Made by a program: the position numbers and the translations under genes
Source of the DNA: Brachionus rotundiformis
Taxonomy: Eukaryota > Rotifera > Eurotatoria > Ploima > Brachionidae
DNA length: 64,000 nucleotides
Assembly: GCA_016802295.1 (NCBI GenBank)
Contig: JAESIW010000203.1
Coordinates: 500,134 to 564,133, forward strand
Reading direction: 5' to 3'
Notes under the pieces: generated by a model
Told to the model about the DNA's origin: nothing
Databases searched by the model: none
What the model saw: only the letters and a program-made list of their open reading frames with translations
Shown here: positions 27,363-38,140 of the stretch, one piece after another
Numbering within the stretch: the stretch's first letter is position 1
Layout: the number at the start of each line of letters is the position of its first letter

Positions 27363-28449
27363 GATTTAAATTAATAAAATACAAAATATATATATTAGAA
27401 AGTTATCGTAGTACTGAACTGTAAGATTTTAGACATTTAAATTGACTAGAATTGGTTTAGTAGTTAAGAAAATAATTAAAGTCAGATCGGGTTGTTTTTC
27501 ATATTTTTATTATCAAAAAATCTATTCACACAACAGAACTTCTAATTATAAATAATTAAGATAAAAATGAAAAAAAAACTTATTTGAATGTACACTAGTT
27601 CACTGCCTCTTTCTTCCTCATGCATACAAACGGCAGTTGTCTACAATTTAATCGATGAGGATTTTGGATGTAGTGTACATATATTTGTCTTATATAAATG
27701 TGTTTTCTTTTTGAGAACAAAATTTTGATCATATTTAATTTGATTATATTTGGCGAATATATGAACACATTTTGAAATCCATTGTTTCCAATTACTTCAA
27801 AAATAAATAACCACTCGACTTAAAAGAAGTGACCAGGCCCTTGCCAAACTATTTAAAAAAAACAACTAATGTATCTAAACCCGTAATAATATTAGCTTAT
27901 TATCTAATCCATTAAATCAATAATTAAACTAAACAAAATTAAAAATCATATCTGTTTTTTTATAACTGATCAATTTTTCAATCATCTGAAGAGAAAATTA
28001 AATTAAATTAAATCAAATAAAATAGTAAACAATAATTCATGATCAATTCAGAGCACTTAATCAAAATCTTATTTTTTTGTTTATATGTGCACTTTTAAAT
28101 TTGAATCTTTGACTAAAAGCTAAATTTAACATTAATTAAATACTTTAATAATGATAAATGAATTTTAGAGAAGAGCTTGTATGCTTAAACCATGTCAGCA
28201 TTCAGCTGACCATGTTTTAAAATCTTAATTTGTCCTGTGCTCAGAGCATATTGTTTTTTAAAACATAAATGGTAATAAAGAAAAAAAAACAATTTTTACC
28301 AGCTTTCCAAATTTGCATGAATGATTGATTTAATAGAATAATTGACTCTAGAACAAAATCTTAAAATCTTTTTATTTAAATTAAACAAATTTAAGAAAGT
28401 ATAATTAATAAAATCAATTAGATATTTTTGTATATTTACCAGTGAGCCA

Positions 28450-28485
28450 AAGAGAAAGAGAGAAAGAGAGAGAGAGAGAGAGAGA
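28450..28485. repeat. GA microsatellite
   Basis: Perfect and near-perfect AG repeats of about 36 bases. A 77-codon frame across it on the minus strand (SLSLSLSLF) is just the translated repeat. Confidence 0.9.
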
Positions 28486-30960
28486 TAGAAGCCAAAAAAA
28501 TAACGAGTGGCGAACCAAATAGCAAGCATTTTTTTCTAATAGGGAATTTTTCTTATCTTATTTTCAAATGATATTAATTGAAATAAATCTTAATTATTTT
28601 TAAAAATTCCTAATTGTTTTAGGCAAACAAAATGCAACATATATCAATATATGGTAAATTTGAGCTTTTTGTCTAAATGAAAATGATGATTTAATTAAGA
28701 AAAAATATTTTAAATTCAAATGTCTATATGCTCATATAATAAGTCAACTCCAAATTTGATTTATTGTATTTTAAAATCAAATCAAATAAAATATCTATTT
28801 CGCAATTAGATTCAAAACTACTACTTTTCATTTTCTATTGATGAATTAGTAACAAATTTCAGGGCATAAATTGCTTAAAATATTGATCATTAATTCTAAG
28901 ATAGAATAAGGATTTAAAACAGTTTATTTTTTTCTTGTTTACCTCTTATTCCTAATTAAAAGCTTAACTACTTAATTACAAAAATTAACTTTTACGATCA
29001 TTAATTTAAAAAAAGAAAGATGGAAAAAATTTTTTTCTTCTAAAAAATATAGCTTTGTTGAACTTGAGGTCAGATGACAATTAGGCAGATAATTGACCGA
29101 TGACTTTGTTGGTGTCTTCTTGATGGCCTGGAATTTGCTAAGCCTTGGCTAGATCAGTGGCGAAACTAATTATTTAGCTCAAAAAGCCATCCTATAATTT
29201 GTAATAGAAATATGCTGATCAAGCTAACAAGAATGATAATTAATCGTTTATCATCTATTAGAGATCGTCAATCAAATTGCAATTAATAGAACTGCGTCAA
29301 AATGTAGGCATATAGCTATTTATGTCAAATAAGATCATGTCGATAATGATAGTGATCTTGTTTGCATAATTCTTTGACCATCATTCAAGTGACAAACATT
29401 TTATCAACTTGTCCAAATATTCCGATTGGTGTCAAAAGCCAAACTACAAATTAGGATAAGATTACGCGTTTATTATTCATTTTTTTCGGCTATCTTTTTC
29501 TAGTCAATTTGATGCTCATGCCCTCTACTAAAATGATAGTGGTCACTAACTGATCATCGACAATCAAGGCCAATGGATTATTTTATTTATATTCAAAAAA
29601 ATATATATAAAAAAAAATATTTATTTAATTTAGAAATATATTTTAGGGAAGCTGCCTAGGTTTTATGAATCGTATTAATTGAAGCTTTAATCGGAAAGTG
29701 TTTGATTAATTTTAAAATATATTTTGGATTTTTTTGTAGAGGTTTTGGTCTTATCAAAAGAAAAAGATAGTATTCAGAAATTTTCAGGTCATAAAAACGA
29801 CCACGATTTATTGTTTATTAAAAGATGATTTATTGGGAAAATGGTCTTGTAATCATTAGCTTGATTACTGGTACTTGTTTAGAAGTTTCAGTTGGTAATT
29901 TTTCATTGTAGTCACATGATAGATGCTTCTAATTGCATAGTTTTTCGATATAAGTCTTAATTATTATTATTCTTTGCCTAGCATTTGAAAAAAGATATGA
30001 ACAAAAATTGTAGAAATTAAGTATATTCAAATGACTAAATAATAATTATTTAGATGCTTTTTTTTTTAAATAGAAGAAAATTGTTTATTTATTTTAAATT
30101 AAATTAGACTTGAGCAATTAAGCGTTTATTTCACGATTTTAAATATAATTAAGTTAAGTTTGACTGCATAGAAAATTCATTTTCTAATTAGGTAAGGTAA
30201 ATTTTATTTAAAAAAATTAGAAAATTTAAATCCTATGGATTATATTTTCAGCTAAAAATTCATGCTTGGACATGAAAAAAATGACTACTAGTAAAAATCA
30301 CGTGAATGAATAACAGTGAATGCACAGTGAATCGGAACAATAGAGCCGATCCCATCACAAAGCTATTCTCTATTTCGGCTTTGCCTCGTGTCGATTAGTT
30401 TCGACCAATTAAAACACTCTATTTAAGCAGTTATTCTCCCTGAGCATTGCCTTAACACTGAAGCACATTCATTCATGTACTGCAAGAGTTGTTAATCACA
30501 TGATCTGGAATGACTATGTGCTTAGCCCTGAATTGTAAGGCGTCAATTTCAAAAACTAAACATATACTAGAGATCCCCGATCTGACCGTATTCTCTTTAA
30601 TCCATGTGATTGTTTTGAAAAATAAGCTCAATAATTGCACAACATTCCAGAGCTTACTAGTTTGTGTATGATGAAGCCGGCCAGTCTGTTAACTGTAGAT
30701 TGCACATTATACACCAGAGAGCTCGGCTAATATTGAAATAATATTTTAACGACGGGTCAAGGTCAGACAATGGATAACCCTACAGACCCAGCGAAGCATT
30801 TGCACTCAAATAAAATAAGTGCAAACGTTTCACTATTTTTTTAATAATTCCTTAATAAGATTTAAATAAATGTTTTCCTTTTCTATGTTTACCGCACTAT
30901 TGCTGACGTAATCATTCACAATCATAATTTAAACATTTGAAAAATAATTTTTATTTTTTT

Positions 30961-30986
30961 TCTCTCTCTCTCTCTTTCTCTCTCAC
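30961..30986. repeat. CT microsatellite
   Basis: TC repeats of about 26 bases with one interruption, in the Msx upstream region. Similar CT tracts occur at about 33,863-33,878 and 49,873-49,894. Confidence 0.85.
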
Positions 30987-31399
30987 TCTTTATTTGGCTC
31001 TAGTTTTAGTATTAATAAAAATCGTAATGGGTAATTTAATTTTATATTATTTTTAATTATATTTAAAATAGGAGATATATTAAATTTAAGTTATCGTTTA
31101 GAGTTGCAATTAAAAATTTAATTAGACATAAATGAAGCTGGAATAAAAGGCATCGAGTGAGCGATGGCATTTAGGATTTATGAGAGAGGGATATTTTGAT
31201 TTGAGTTTTAGAAAATAAACAATGAGTGAACACCTTTTGGTGTTCGATAGTCGGGCCCGCGAATAAATCATTTAATTAGATTTAGAAAGAGAAAATAAGT
31301 AATATAAAAAATAGCTCTCTTACAAAAAAATAAATTAGCATTAATTAATTGATTAATAAAATTTTGATTTTTTTCTTTTTTTTCTTTAATTTTTCAAAT

Positions 31400-31595
31400 T
31401 TAGTGAGCTGAGCCAATGAGAGCTAATTAGGAGCGCCGAAGCCAATCAAAAGGTAGACTTAAAATTAAGACTAACTACTATTGGCTTGCGATCAATCTTA
31501 TTCCTAATTGGAGAAAATTAGCTCTTATTCAAATTAATGTGCCTTGCCCCCCTCCAATAATTCTTAACTCTCTTTGCTAAATATATATATATATT
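31400..31595 (+). promoter_or_regulatory. Putative Msx promoter-proximal region with CCAAT cluster
   Basis: Within about 150 bases there are three CCAAT boxes (31413, 31442, 31554) and two reversed ones, ATTGG (31480, 31507). They are interspersed with homeodomain-type sites such as GCTAATTAGG and CTAATTGG, and followed by a TATA-like tract at about 31579. The block is less A/T-biased than its flanks and lies 240-430 bases before the Msx start. CCAAT clustering is typical of NF-Y-bound promoters. Function here is inferred from arrangement only. Confidence 0.45.
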
Positions 31596-31835
31596 TTTAT
31601 TCTATTTTGTTGTTATTGTTGCTAGTTTAAATTTGAATGATAGAAAAAGTAATAAAAAAAAAATTAGAAAAAAAATTTACAATAAGAAGAAATAGAAAAA
31701 TTTATATATATTTGTAAATATATGTCAAATAGGAAAAAATTGTATACAAAAAAATAAATTTTTTATATAACATAAATCTATAAAATAAGTTAATTAAAAA
31801 AATTAAATTGTTTTATTTTCTTATGAAATTTTCAG

Positions 31836-33236
31836 ATGGACACACGAGCAAAGAAAACAAATTTCTCTGTTGACTTTTTGATATCGTCGAGCGGCAAGTG
31901 CAAGGCCGCTGAGCCCGCCGTCGAGCAGAGCAAAACAAAGCGTATAAAAAAGGATGAGGGGTGCACCGATTCGGATCGTAACAACCAATCAGCGCACGAG
32001 GATGCGCACAACTCTTCGACAAGCTCAATATCGCCCAGTCTCAACCCGGCTCTAAACGGCTACCTGGCACAGGACTTTCTACGCACCAATCCGGCCATGT
32101 CGCACTACATGGACAGTGTGGCGTTTCAGAGCCCGCCGCACTACTTGAAAATGGGTCTGTTGCAGACCGTGTCTACGCCGAACACCAGCTCGGCCTCCTC
32201 TTCGCAATCATCGCTGAGTTCCAGTGCGGCCAATGCGCCTCTATCGCTTCAGTTGCCTCCTGCCCAATCAGAACACGAATCCGAGCAGCACTCGTCCAGC
32301 AGCCAGTCAAAAAACACTGGACCCACATGGCCAATTTACGGACTTGTGACCGCACTGCCCGACTCTAACACAATCAATGCGGCGCGCTCTGGCGAACTGC
32401 CGCCCATCAACCCAAACAAGTGCACTCTCCGCAAGCACAAAAACAACCGCAAGCCCAGAACTCCATTCACCACACAACAGCTGCTCGCTCTCGAGCGCAA
32501 ATTCAAGCAAAAGCAGTATTTGTCCATAGCCGAGCGAGCCGAGTTCTCCTCGTCTCTCGGTCTGACCGAAGTACAGGTCAAAATTTGGTTCCAAAATAGA
32601 CGTGCCAAATCGAAGCGTCTACAAGAGGCCGAACTAGAAAAATACAAACTAGCGGCCAAATTGCCGTTCTACGCGAGCGCACTAGCTGCCTCGTCTTCCA
32701 ATCCACTACAGGCGGCTTACTTGTACGCTGCTGCCAACGCTGCCGCTTCGGTCAATCAAAACGGTCTAAACTCAAGCTCATCGTCTGCTCAGGTGTCGCC
32801 AATCGGCGCCTCTGCTGCCAATCAAGCTGATACGGACGACGAAGAACTTGAGGTAAATGACCAAGACGAGCACGACGAGCTAAACGAGTCGGTCGATTCG
32901 ACCGTCTCAGCAGAGCTCAATAATTCCAAAAAAGCCAAGAAAAACTCAGAGGATGATCTAAACCTGAGCCTGAACAATCAGCAGCAGCAGCAAGCCTATC
33001 AGCAGTACTTTTCTGGCAATTTTTATCTAGCAGCCGCAGCTGCCGCGGCCGCCGCTGCAGCTAACTTGAACGGCTCGTCACAAACTGCGCCCAAGTCAGT
33101 CAACTCATCGACCTCTCCATCTTCTTCATCCTCTTCATCTTCTTCTACCAATAGCTCGCTTAATCACCAGCATCAGTCAGCATCGCCATTAATAGCCGTC
33201 AACTCGTCATACGTATCATCTGTGCCGTTTTATTAG
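31836..33236 (+). CDS. Msx: Msx (muscle segment homeobox) transcription factor
   Basis: One uninterrupted 467-codon frame giving 466 residues. The homeodomain is residues 204-263. It begins NRKPRTPFTTQQLLALERKF, contains QYLSIAERAEFSSSLGLTE and ends KIWFQNRRAKSKRLQEAE, a combination specific to Msx. Near the N-terminus NFSVDFLISS matches the Msx eh1-type repressor motif, and LPFYASALA follows the homeodomain as in other Msx proteins. The C-terminal half has acidic, Gln, Ala (AAAAAAAAAAA) and Ser runs. Msx proteins are nuclear repressors in dorsoventral, neural and muscle patterning. Most animal Msx genes have an intron before the homeobox; none is needed here. The ATG is preceded immediately by gaaattttcag, a strong 3' splice site, so the mRNA probably receives a spliced or trans-spliced leader ending right at the start codon. 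The polyadenylation signal is at 33286. Confidence 0.95.
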   Translation: MDTRAKKTNFSVDFLISSSGKCKAAEPAVEQSKTKRIKKDEGCTDSDRNNQSAHEDAHNSSTSSISPSLNPALNGYLAQDFLRTNPAMSHYMDSVAFQSPPHYLKMGLLQTVSTPNTSSASSSQSSLSSSAANAPLSLQLPPAQSEHESEQHSSSSQSKNTGPTWPIYGLVTALPDSNTINAARSGELPPINPNKCTLRKHKNNRKPRTPFTTQQLLALERKFKQKQYLSIAERAEFSSSLGLTEVQVKIWFQNRRAKSKRLQEAELEKYKLAAKLPFYASALAASSSNPLQAAYLYAAANAAASVNQNGLNSSSSSAQVSPIGASAANQADTDDEELEVNDQDEHDELNESVDSTVSAELNNSKKAKKNSEDDLNLSLNNQQQQQAYQQYFSGNFYLAAAAAAAAAAANLNGSSQTAPKSVNSSTSPSSSSSSSSSTNSSLNHQHQSASPLIAVNSSYVSSVPFY

Positions 33237-35671
33237 CTCCTTCCGGGGCCTCTTAATGGCCCATTTCCTTGTTTCTATTATTCTTAATAAACACACATAC
33301 ACACACAGACACACACACGTTTTATTGTTTGATTCTGAACAAAGCCAATATTAAAATAATATATATTTATCAAAATAAAAAAGAAAAAGGATGCCAAATA
33401 ATTTTATTTAATTTAATCTATTCTAATTTAAATTGGATATTATTTTCTCTTTTCCGTGATGTTTAAAAACTAATTGGCACAAATGGTTGTTTTTAATTTT
33501 TTATATTATATATATATATTTTTTTTCAATTTTAATTAGCAACATTAGACATTACATGCTGTTGACAGTACAGTGACTAGTTTACGGTCGAGATTGATTG
33601 TATATTTTGATTTTGTTTTTTAGTTGTTTTTTATTTTTCTTAATATGTAACTTTATAATTTTCATCTCAATTTTATTTTAGCTGTTTTTGTATTTTTTTC
33701 TTATTATGGGCAAAGTTAAATTTAAATAGTTTTTTTTTTGTTTTTTGTTGGTATTTTAAAGAATAAAACTTGAAAAAAAGCAATACACATCTTTCCTTGA
33801 AAAAGCTCATCGTACATGCATAGAGGCCAATGCGCACACAGTTCATGTTCAAACATGTTTTTAGTCTCTCTCTCTCTGAACAGGGTGTGCACTGTTTTTA
33901 GCAGTTAGTTGATCACTGCCTTTTTGAAATATGCTCGAGAGAGACACTGTAAGAGAGGAAAGCGCGTACGAGAGATCGAGAAATTCTTGGGCACAGTCAC
34001 GGAAAACACTGCGCTCTAGTAGCCAGGTCTCTGGTGATCTTTAAAACTTGACTTCACTTTATTTTATTTATACATATTATGTATTATTAATTTTTGTTTT
34101 TTTTTTTATTATTTCAATTAAAAAAAAAGATGTTAAAATTATAATGTTGGTTATTTGTTTAGATCATTCAAAATTTTTTTTTAGTTTTTATCAAGACTAT
34201 CATGGGACTAAAAGGGAGGCTAACGACCATTCCAAACTGCTCGCGGTTCTCCACTAACTATTATTTTAATAAAAAAAATTATTTTATTTATTCATTTAAT
34301 AAACACTCTTGAAAATATTTCTTTTTTGTTTAACTAATTTATTTTGACTCTTCTTGAGCACAGAAATAATTTTTGCTAAGATTAATAATATAAAGAGAAA
34401 TTAAATAATAAAAAATCTAATTTACAATTCCGAACTACCTGAGTTCGAAACCGGGCTTTATTCCTATTTTTATTAAGCATGATTTAGCAATGAGTTTAAT
34501 TCATGCCTATGACAATAAGGCGCTTTTGACTAGAATAATCAAATTCAAATAAACACCAATCTAGTTTTAATTGTATTTGCTATTTATTTTAATTAAATTT
34601 AAATTAAGCTTAATAAAGTTGACGCTGCAAGTAATGAGGACTTTTGAATAAAGAGGTAAAACGAACTAGTCGGAATTAATTCAAGTTTTAGTTGAAGGCG
34701 TTTTGACTTATCAAAGCCTAATAAAGCTAAAGAATGGCAGCGGTAAACTATTTAGAAACTAGTCTAGCATTTAATGAATGATGAATATCTTAATATATAT
34801 ATTACTTTTAATAATATACAATTATTCATCCGTTTCTAAATCGATTGAAGTATATGATATTTTTGACTTTTCTTTTTTTTTTTATTTTTATTTTTCTGAA
34901 TTAAAGAGGTATTTTTGATTAGGTGAAACAATAATTTCTATTTTATTTGCATTTAGTGTTTATTTATTTATTTTTAAATGCTTAAATTAAAATTTTAAAT
35001 TGTTTACATCTAATTTAATTCAAATTTTTCCTAAACTCGAACGCCATTAATTTATGCCAGTGATAATGGCTTCGGGTTTTAGATTGGCACATTTATTTAA
35101 ATTTGATATTTAAAGATTTGGTACATTTAAGAACTAAGTTGTTTATAAGAATTTAATAAGTTAATTAGAATTAATGAATGATACACAATATATATTTTGA
35201 TAAATGAAAAATGAGTCTTGGAATCACAAAGAGTCCGCTAATAAAAGAGCCTCGCTATTCCAGACGATTTAAATTGAAATAGCCCTTGCTAATGGCCTCT
35301 TTTGAACAAAATAAACAACAAACACTTAAAATCAGAGCCTATCACTTTGGCAGAGTACTTAATCTTCTGATAACTGGTTTATGTCTATCTATTAAGAGTA
35401 ATTATCTGTCTGATATTCACTTTTTGCCTCTAAAAAACCAGAAACCTAATTTCAAACAGAATAGCGCGACTCTATCTAATCAAATCAAATTGGACAGAGA
35501 CAAAATCTTGCAATTAATTTATGCAATTTTTTTTTCATCATCCTTGTGGTGTTTTATTGAAATAAATATTTATTTTTTGGTTTTTGAAATGTTGACTTTT
35601 TACCAAATTTTACTTTACATCATCCGAGAGGTGTTTTTTGAAATAAATAAATAAACAAATAATGATAATAA
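33237..35671. other. Region downstream of Msx
   Basis: Contains the Msx 3' UTR with a CA-rich microsatellite (33,291-33,319). A less A/T-biased block follows at 33,780-34,060, with a CT tract and several palindromes such as CATGTACGATG-like strings. From 35,041 to 35,285 there are partial inverted repeats. Open frames at 34,048-34,257 and 35,286-35,654 lack any family resemblance, and the second includes an imperfect local duplication (catcatccnngnggtgtttt). No gene called. Confidence 0.45.
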
Positions 35672-35945
35672 TTTATCAGTTCAGTTGGTTCGATCAGCTG
35701 GCATTTGATATCAAGTGGTCACATGATCAAGGTTCAAATCCTTCTGGATCAAGTGGATAGCTGATCGGAAAAAACTATACTTGGGCTCTTCTGCAAGCGC
35801 TTAGGACTAACGACCCAGCTGCACAGGTATCAAAGAGTTACAGATAAATGAAAATATGGCCCTATGCTCCAGAAGGAGCGTTGCTGGCCAAGAGGCATCT
35901 AAGGGAGTGTCCGGGATCATAGTGATATTCAGGCGTAATTAAATT
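35672..35945 (+). mobile_element. Putative tRNA-derived SINE
   Basis: A block much less A/T-biased than its surroundings begins with a tRNA-like head. An A-box-like TCAGTTGGTTCGA lies at about 35,681, and a perfect B-box GGTTCAAATCC at 35,731-35,741 sits inside an AAGG/CCTT T-stem, at the spacing expected for an RNA polymerase III promoter. The acceptor and anticodon stems are degenerate, so this is not a working tRNA gene. About 200 bases of unrelated body follow. The ends are estimated from composition. A second copy was not found in the window. Confidence 0.55.
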
Positions 35946-37152
35946 TGGCCGATAAGGAGATAATTATTTTAAAGATAATATCAAAGTCAAATATAAAAGT
36001 ATTTTATTTTTTTAATTTGAGATTATGCTATGTCCATAATTAGACATATCATTTTAATAGATAGTAACACCTTGTAAGTCAAAAAAGAAAATCAATCATT
36101 ATCCATTTTGCTTGACTTTGTTCATAGATCATTATTTTAAAAATGGCTGCAAGATAAATTGACAAAAATGTACGTCACATTAAGCTCACTAGTAATTATC
36201 TTGTGGATAAGATAAACAAACAAACTCATGTCACTTGTTGTTTTAAATTATTGCTCCAACAGATAATTAAGATGCTCCCTCAACCTTTCTACATGGCATT
36301 GTTTAGATAAGGCATGATTTATGGCAAAAAAATGTATCAATGTGTTTATAGTTGTTGTGTAAATAGGCACTGTTTAATTTTATTTAATTGTATGTTTGGG
36401 ATTATAAATTAATGCTTGTTAAATAAACATTTCTAATTAAATGAATCGATTCATTAATTGAGTTAATGTGAGTTGAAGTTTTGTTATTGTTGTTGTAGTT
36501 GTTGTGCAGGCACAATTATTACCTTATCAAAACGATTTTAAACACCTTGTCCAAAATTTAATATCTTTTTAAATGATCCTAATTAGAAAATTATTTTTAA
36601 GTAAAAGTAATAATGAGCTATTTAAATACAAATTTGTAATTGTGAATGCTAAATTAATGGAAAATATAAAATAGGTCTTTATTCCTGGGTATTTTCAAAT
36701 GATAAACTAAAATGATAAATTTATCTAATTAAAAATAATTTAGCCAGTCTTGCCAAGTTGGAATGGAAAAGTGGCCTTCTTTTCAGCCAAATGATTAAAA
36801 TCATGATAAAAAGTTATATAAAATGAATTGAATATTAAAAAAAAATTAAATTGATAACTAAAAAAATTAATTCATCATTTAGAATGGTAAATATAATTAA
36901 TATCAAAGATTAATTATTTAATTAAAAAAATTTGATATCTGGTAAAAAGATAATTAATTTAAAAACAGCAAATTTAATTATTAACCTAAATTAAATCAAT
37001 AATACAGAAAATTTACTAAAATTCCATAGAAAATATTTAGAATTCAGTACACGAATAGTCTTGATGATTCAATACAGAAATGATATATCATATCTTATTT
37101 GATATAAAACATATAAATTATTTAACAAATATTATTTATTAAAAAAAATTAA
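35946..37152. other. AT-rich spacer before the first twister repeat
   Basis: No exon, RNA or repeat recognised. Composition becomes more A/T-rich towards the twister element at 37,153. Confidence 0.4.
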
Positions 37153-37154
37153 AT

Positions 37155-37209
37155 GTCACCCTCCTCTTTTCGCAACCGGGCTTGGGACCGGCTTTGGCAG
37201 AGTTATGAC
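37155..37209 (-). ncRNA. Twister self-cleaving ribozyme B, copy 1
   Basis: Minus-strand sequence with outer stem GTCA/TGAC, the invariant TAACTCTGCCAAAG, inner hairpin CCGG-TCCCAAGC-CCGG, then GAAAAGAGGAGGG. It matches the P1-type twister consensus: cleavage within T^AAC, GCC, the CCC of the terminal loop pairing with the closing GGG, and P2 CTCT/AGAG. Predicted cleavage lies between 37205 and 37204. Confidence 0.93.
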
Positions 37210-37553
37210 GGCCAACCTTTCCCTAAGAAGCCAGTGGGACGTTCATCATAAACAGCGCCACTCATCCGAGCACAAGGCTGCGAACTCGGCAACTATTTAG
37301 ACTAGCTTGGAACCACAAACCAAGCGACTTAAAAGTCTTAACTTAAGGCTTCCAAAGTTACGTACTGTCTGCAGAGGGTCAGCTGTACAGCAGATTCTCG
37401 CTCCTTTCGGATTCTATACTGGGAGATGGTCGAAGCCAGCGGCGCCCTCATACGACAAGACTTGGACAAAGACCCGTAGGCCTATGTACCCGCCATACAG
37501 CTCTTCTGCAGACTACGTGAAAGACCACATGCACATACGATGCACATGGCTGC

Positions 37554-37612
37554 CACCACCCTCCTCTTTTTTCATCAGGGCTTGGGACCTGCGGATCGGC
37601 AGAGTTATGGTG
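37554..37612 (-). ncRNA. Twister self-cleaving ribozyme A, copy 1
   Basis: Minus-strand twister with a five-pair outer stem CACCA/TGGTG, P2 CTCT/AGAG, and inner hairpin CAGG-TCCCAAGC-CCTG with the invariant loop, followed by GAGGAGGG. Predicted cleavage lies between 37607 and 37606, exactly 402 bases from that of ribozyme B. Confidence 0.93.
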
Positions 37613-37984
37613 ACTGGACCCTTTTTTCTAAAAATAAAAAACTTTTTGAAAATTTTTCAAATTTGAAAAATGAAATGAATTACTTTGAAAAGCAACTGCT
37701 ATTTATACCCTTCTGACCAACGTAACCAATTTAACTAATTAAGCTGTTTAATCTTATTTTGTAAAATCAGGTGACTTTTTACTATAGATCTTTGAAGGTT
37801 GATATTATCAGGAAATTTTACTTTATTTATCATATTGTAAATACTAAAACTATTTAAAAATGATATTTAAATGAAAATTTTATTAATTTAAAATATTAGC
37901 TTGATAATTAATTACTAAATCAAATTTAGTTTCTTTTTTTCTTAACTTCTTAATAATTTTTTTCGTAATTAAATATATTTATAA

Positions 37985-38105
37985 AACTAAATGAAATACT
38001 TTTTAAATTTTTTCTTTAAATTAACTTCTATTTCTACCCTTCAGACCAAATTAACTAATTTAACCTTTTTTTACAAAATCATTTGATCCTTATAAATAGA
38101 TTTTT
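37985..38105. repeat. Diverged direct copy of the twister-element leader
   Basis: The string atgaaatac...ctatttctacccttcagaccaaattaactaattta resembles the copy 1 leader at about 37,675-37,790 (ctatttatacccttctgaccaacgtaaccaatttaact). It lies in the same orientation, about 310 bases away, immediately before the reverse transcriptase fragment. It is older than the three main copies. No ribozyme accompanies it. Confidence 0.6.
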
Positions 38106-38140
38106 TGATTTGTTTTGTTTAAAATTTGTTTAAAAAAAGC

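Larger units (their letters stand above)
25606..31399. other. Gene desert upstream of Msx
   Basis: About 5.8 kb with no supported gene. It holds a decayed reverse transcriptase relic (27,215-27,362), a GA microsatellite (28,450-28,485) and a CT microsatellite (30,961-30,986). The block 29,060-30,800 is less A/T-biased, with several TAATTA/ATTAGC-type sites, and could contain Msx enhancers. 25,780-27,170 is almost pure A/T. Confidence 0.45.
37153..37809 (-). mobile_element. Twister-ribozyme repeat, copy 1 (minus orientation)
   Basis: Reverse-oriented copy of the family also found at 43,545-44,385 and 46,936-47,757. In ribozyme sense (minus strand) the order is a 190-base AT-rich leader (37,809-37,613), twister A (37,612-37,554), a GC-richer core, then twister B (37,209-37,155). 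The 402-base core is nearly identical to copy 3. Similarity to copy 2 ends at 37,809. The extra downstream flank shared by copies 2 and 3 is not clearly present. A TTG-initiated open frame of 119 codons runs antisense to the ribozymes across the core. It has no ATG and I do not consider it a gene. This looks like a non-autonomous mobile unit making a ribozyme-processed RNA. Confidence 0.9.

Noticed and set aside
28296..28529. 77-codon minus-strand frame
   Set aside because: Contains the translated GA microsatellite and no conserved sequence.
34436..34470. B-box-like GAGTTCGAAACCGG suggesting a tRNA or SINE
   Set aside because: No A-box or cloverleaf upstream; the preceding 70 bases are featureless A/T.
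35286..35654. 122-codon plus-strand frame
   Set aside because: Starts at a non-ATG codon, includes an imperfect local duplication and low complexity; no family resemblance.
37554..37612. CTGATGA string in ribozyme A suggested a hammerhead ribozyme
   Set aside because: No hammerhead stem II or GAAA core follows in the right place, whereas all twister elements are present.
37307..37666. 119-codon open frame conserved in the twister repeats (also at 43,688-44,047 and 47,110-47,427)
   Set aside because: It starts at TTG, has no ATG context, and lies antisense to two structured ribozymes. The copies are nearly identical, so conservation of the frame is uninformative. The sequence is explained by RNA structure.
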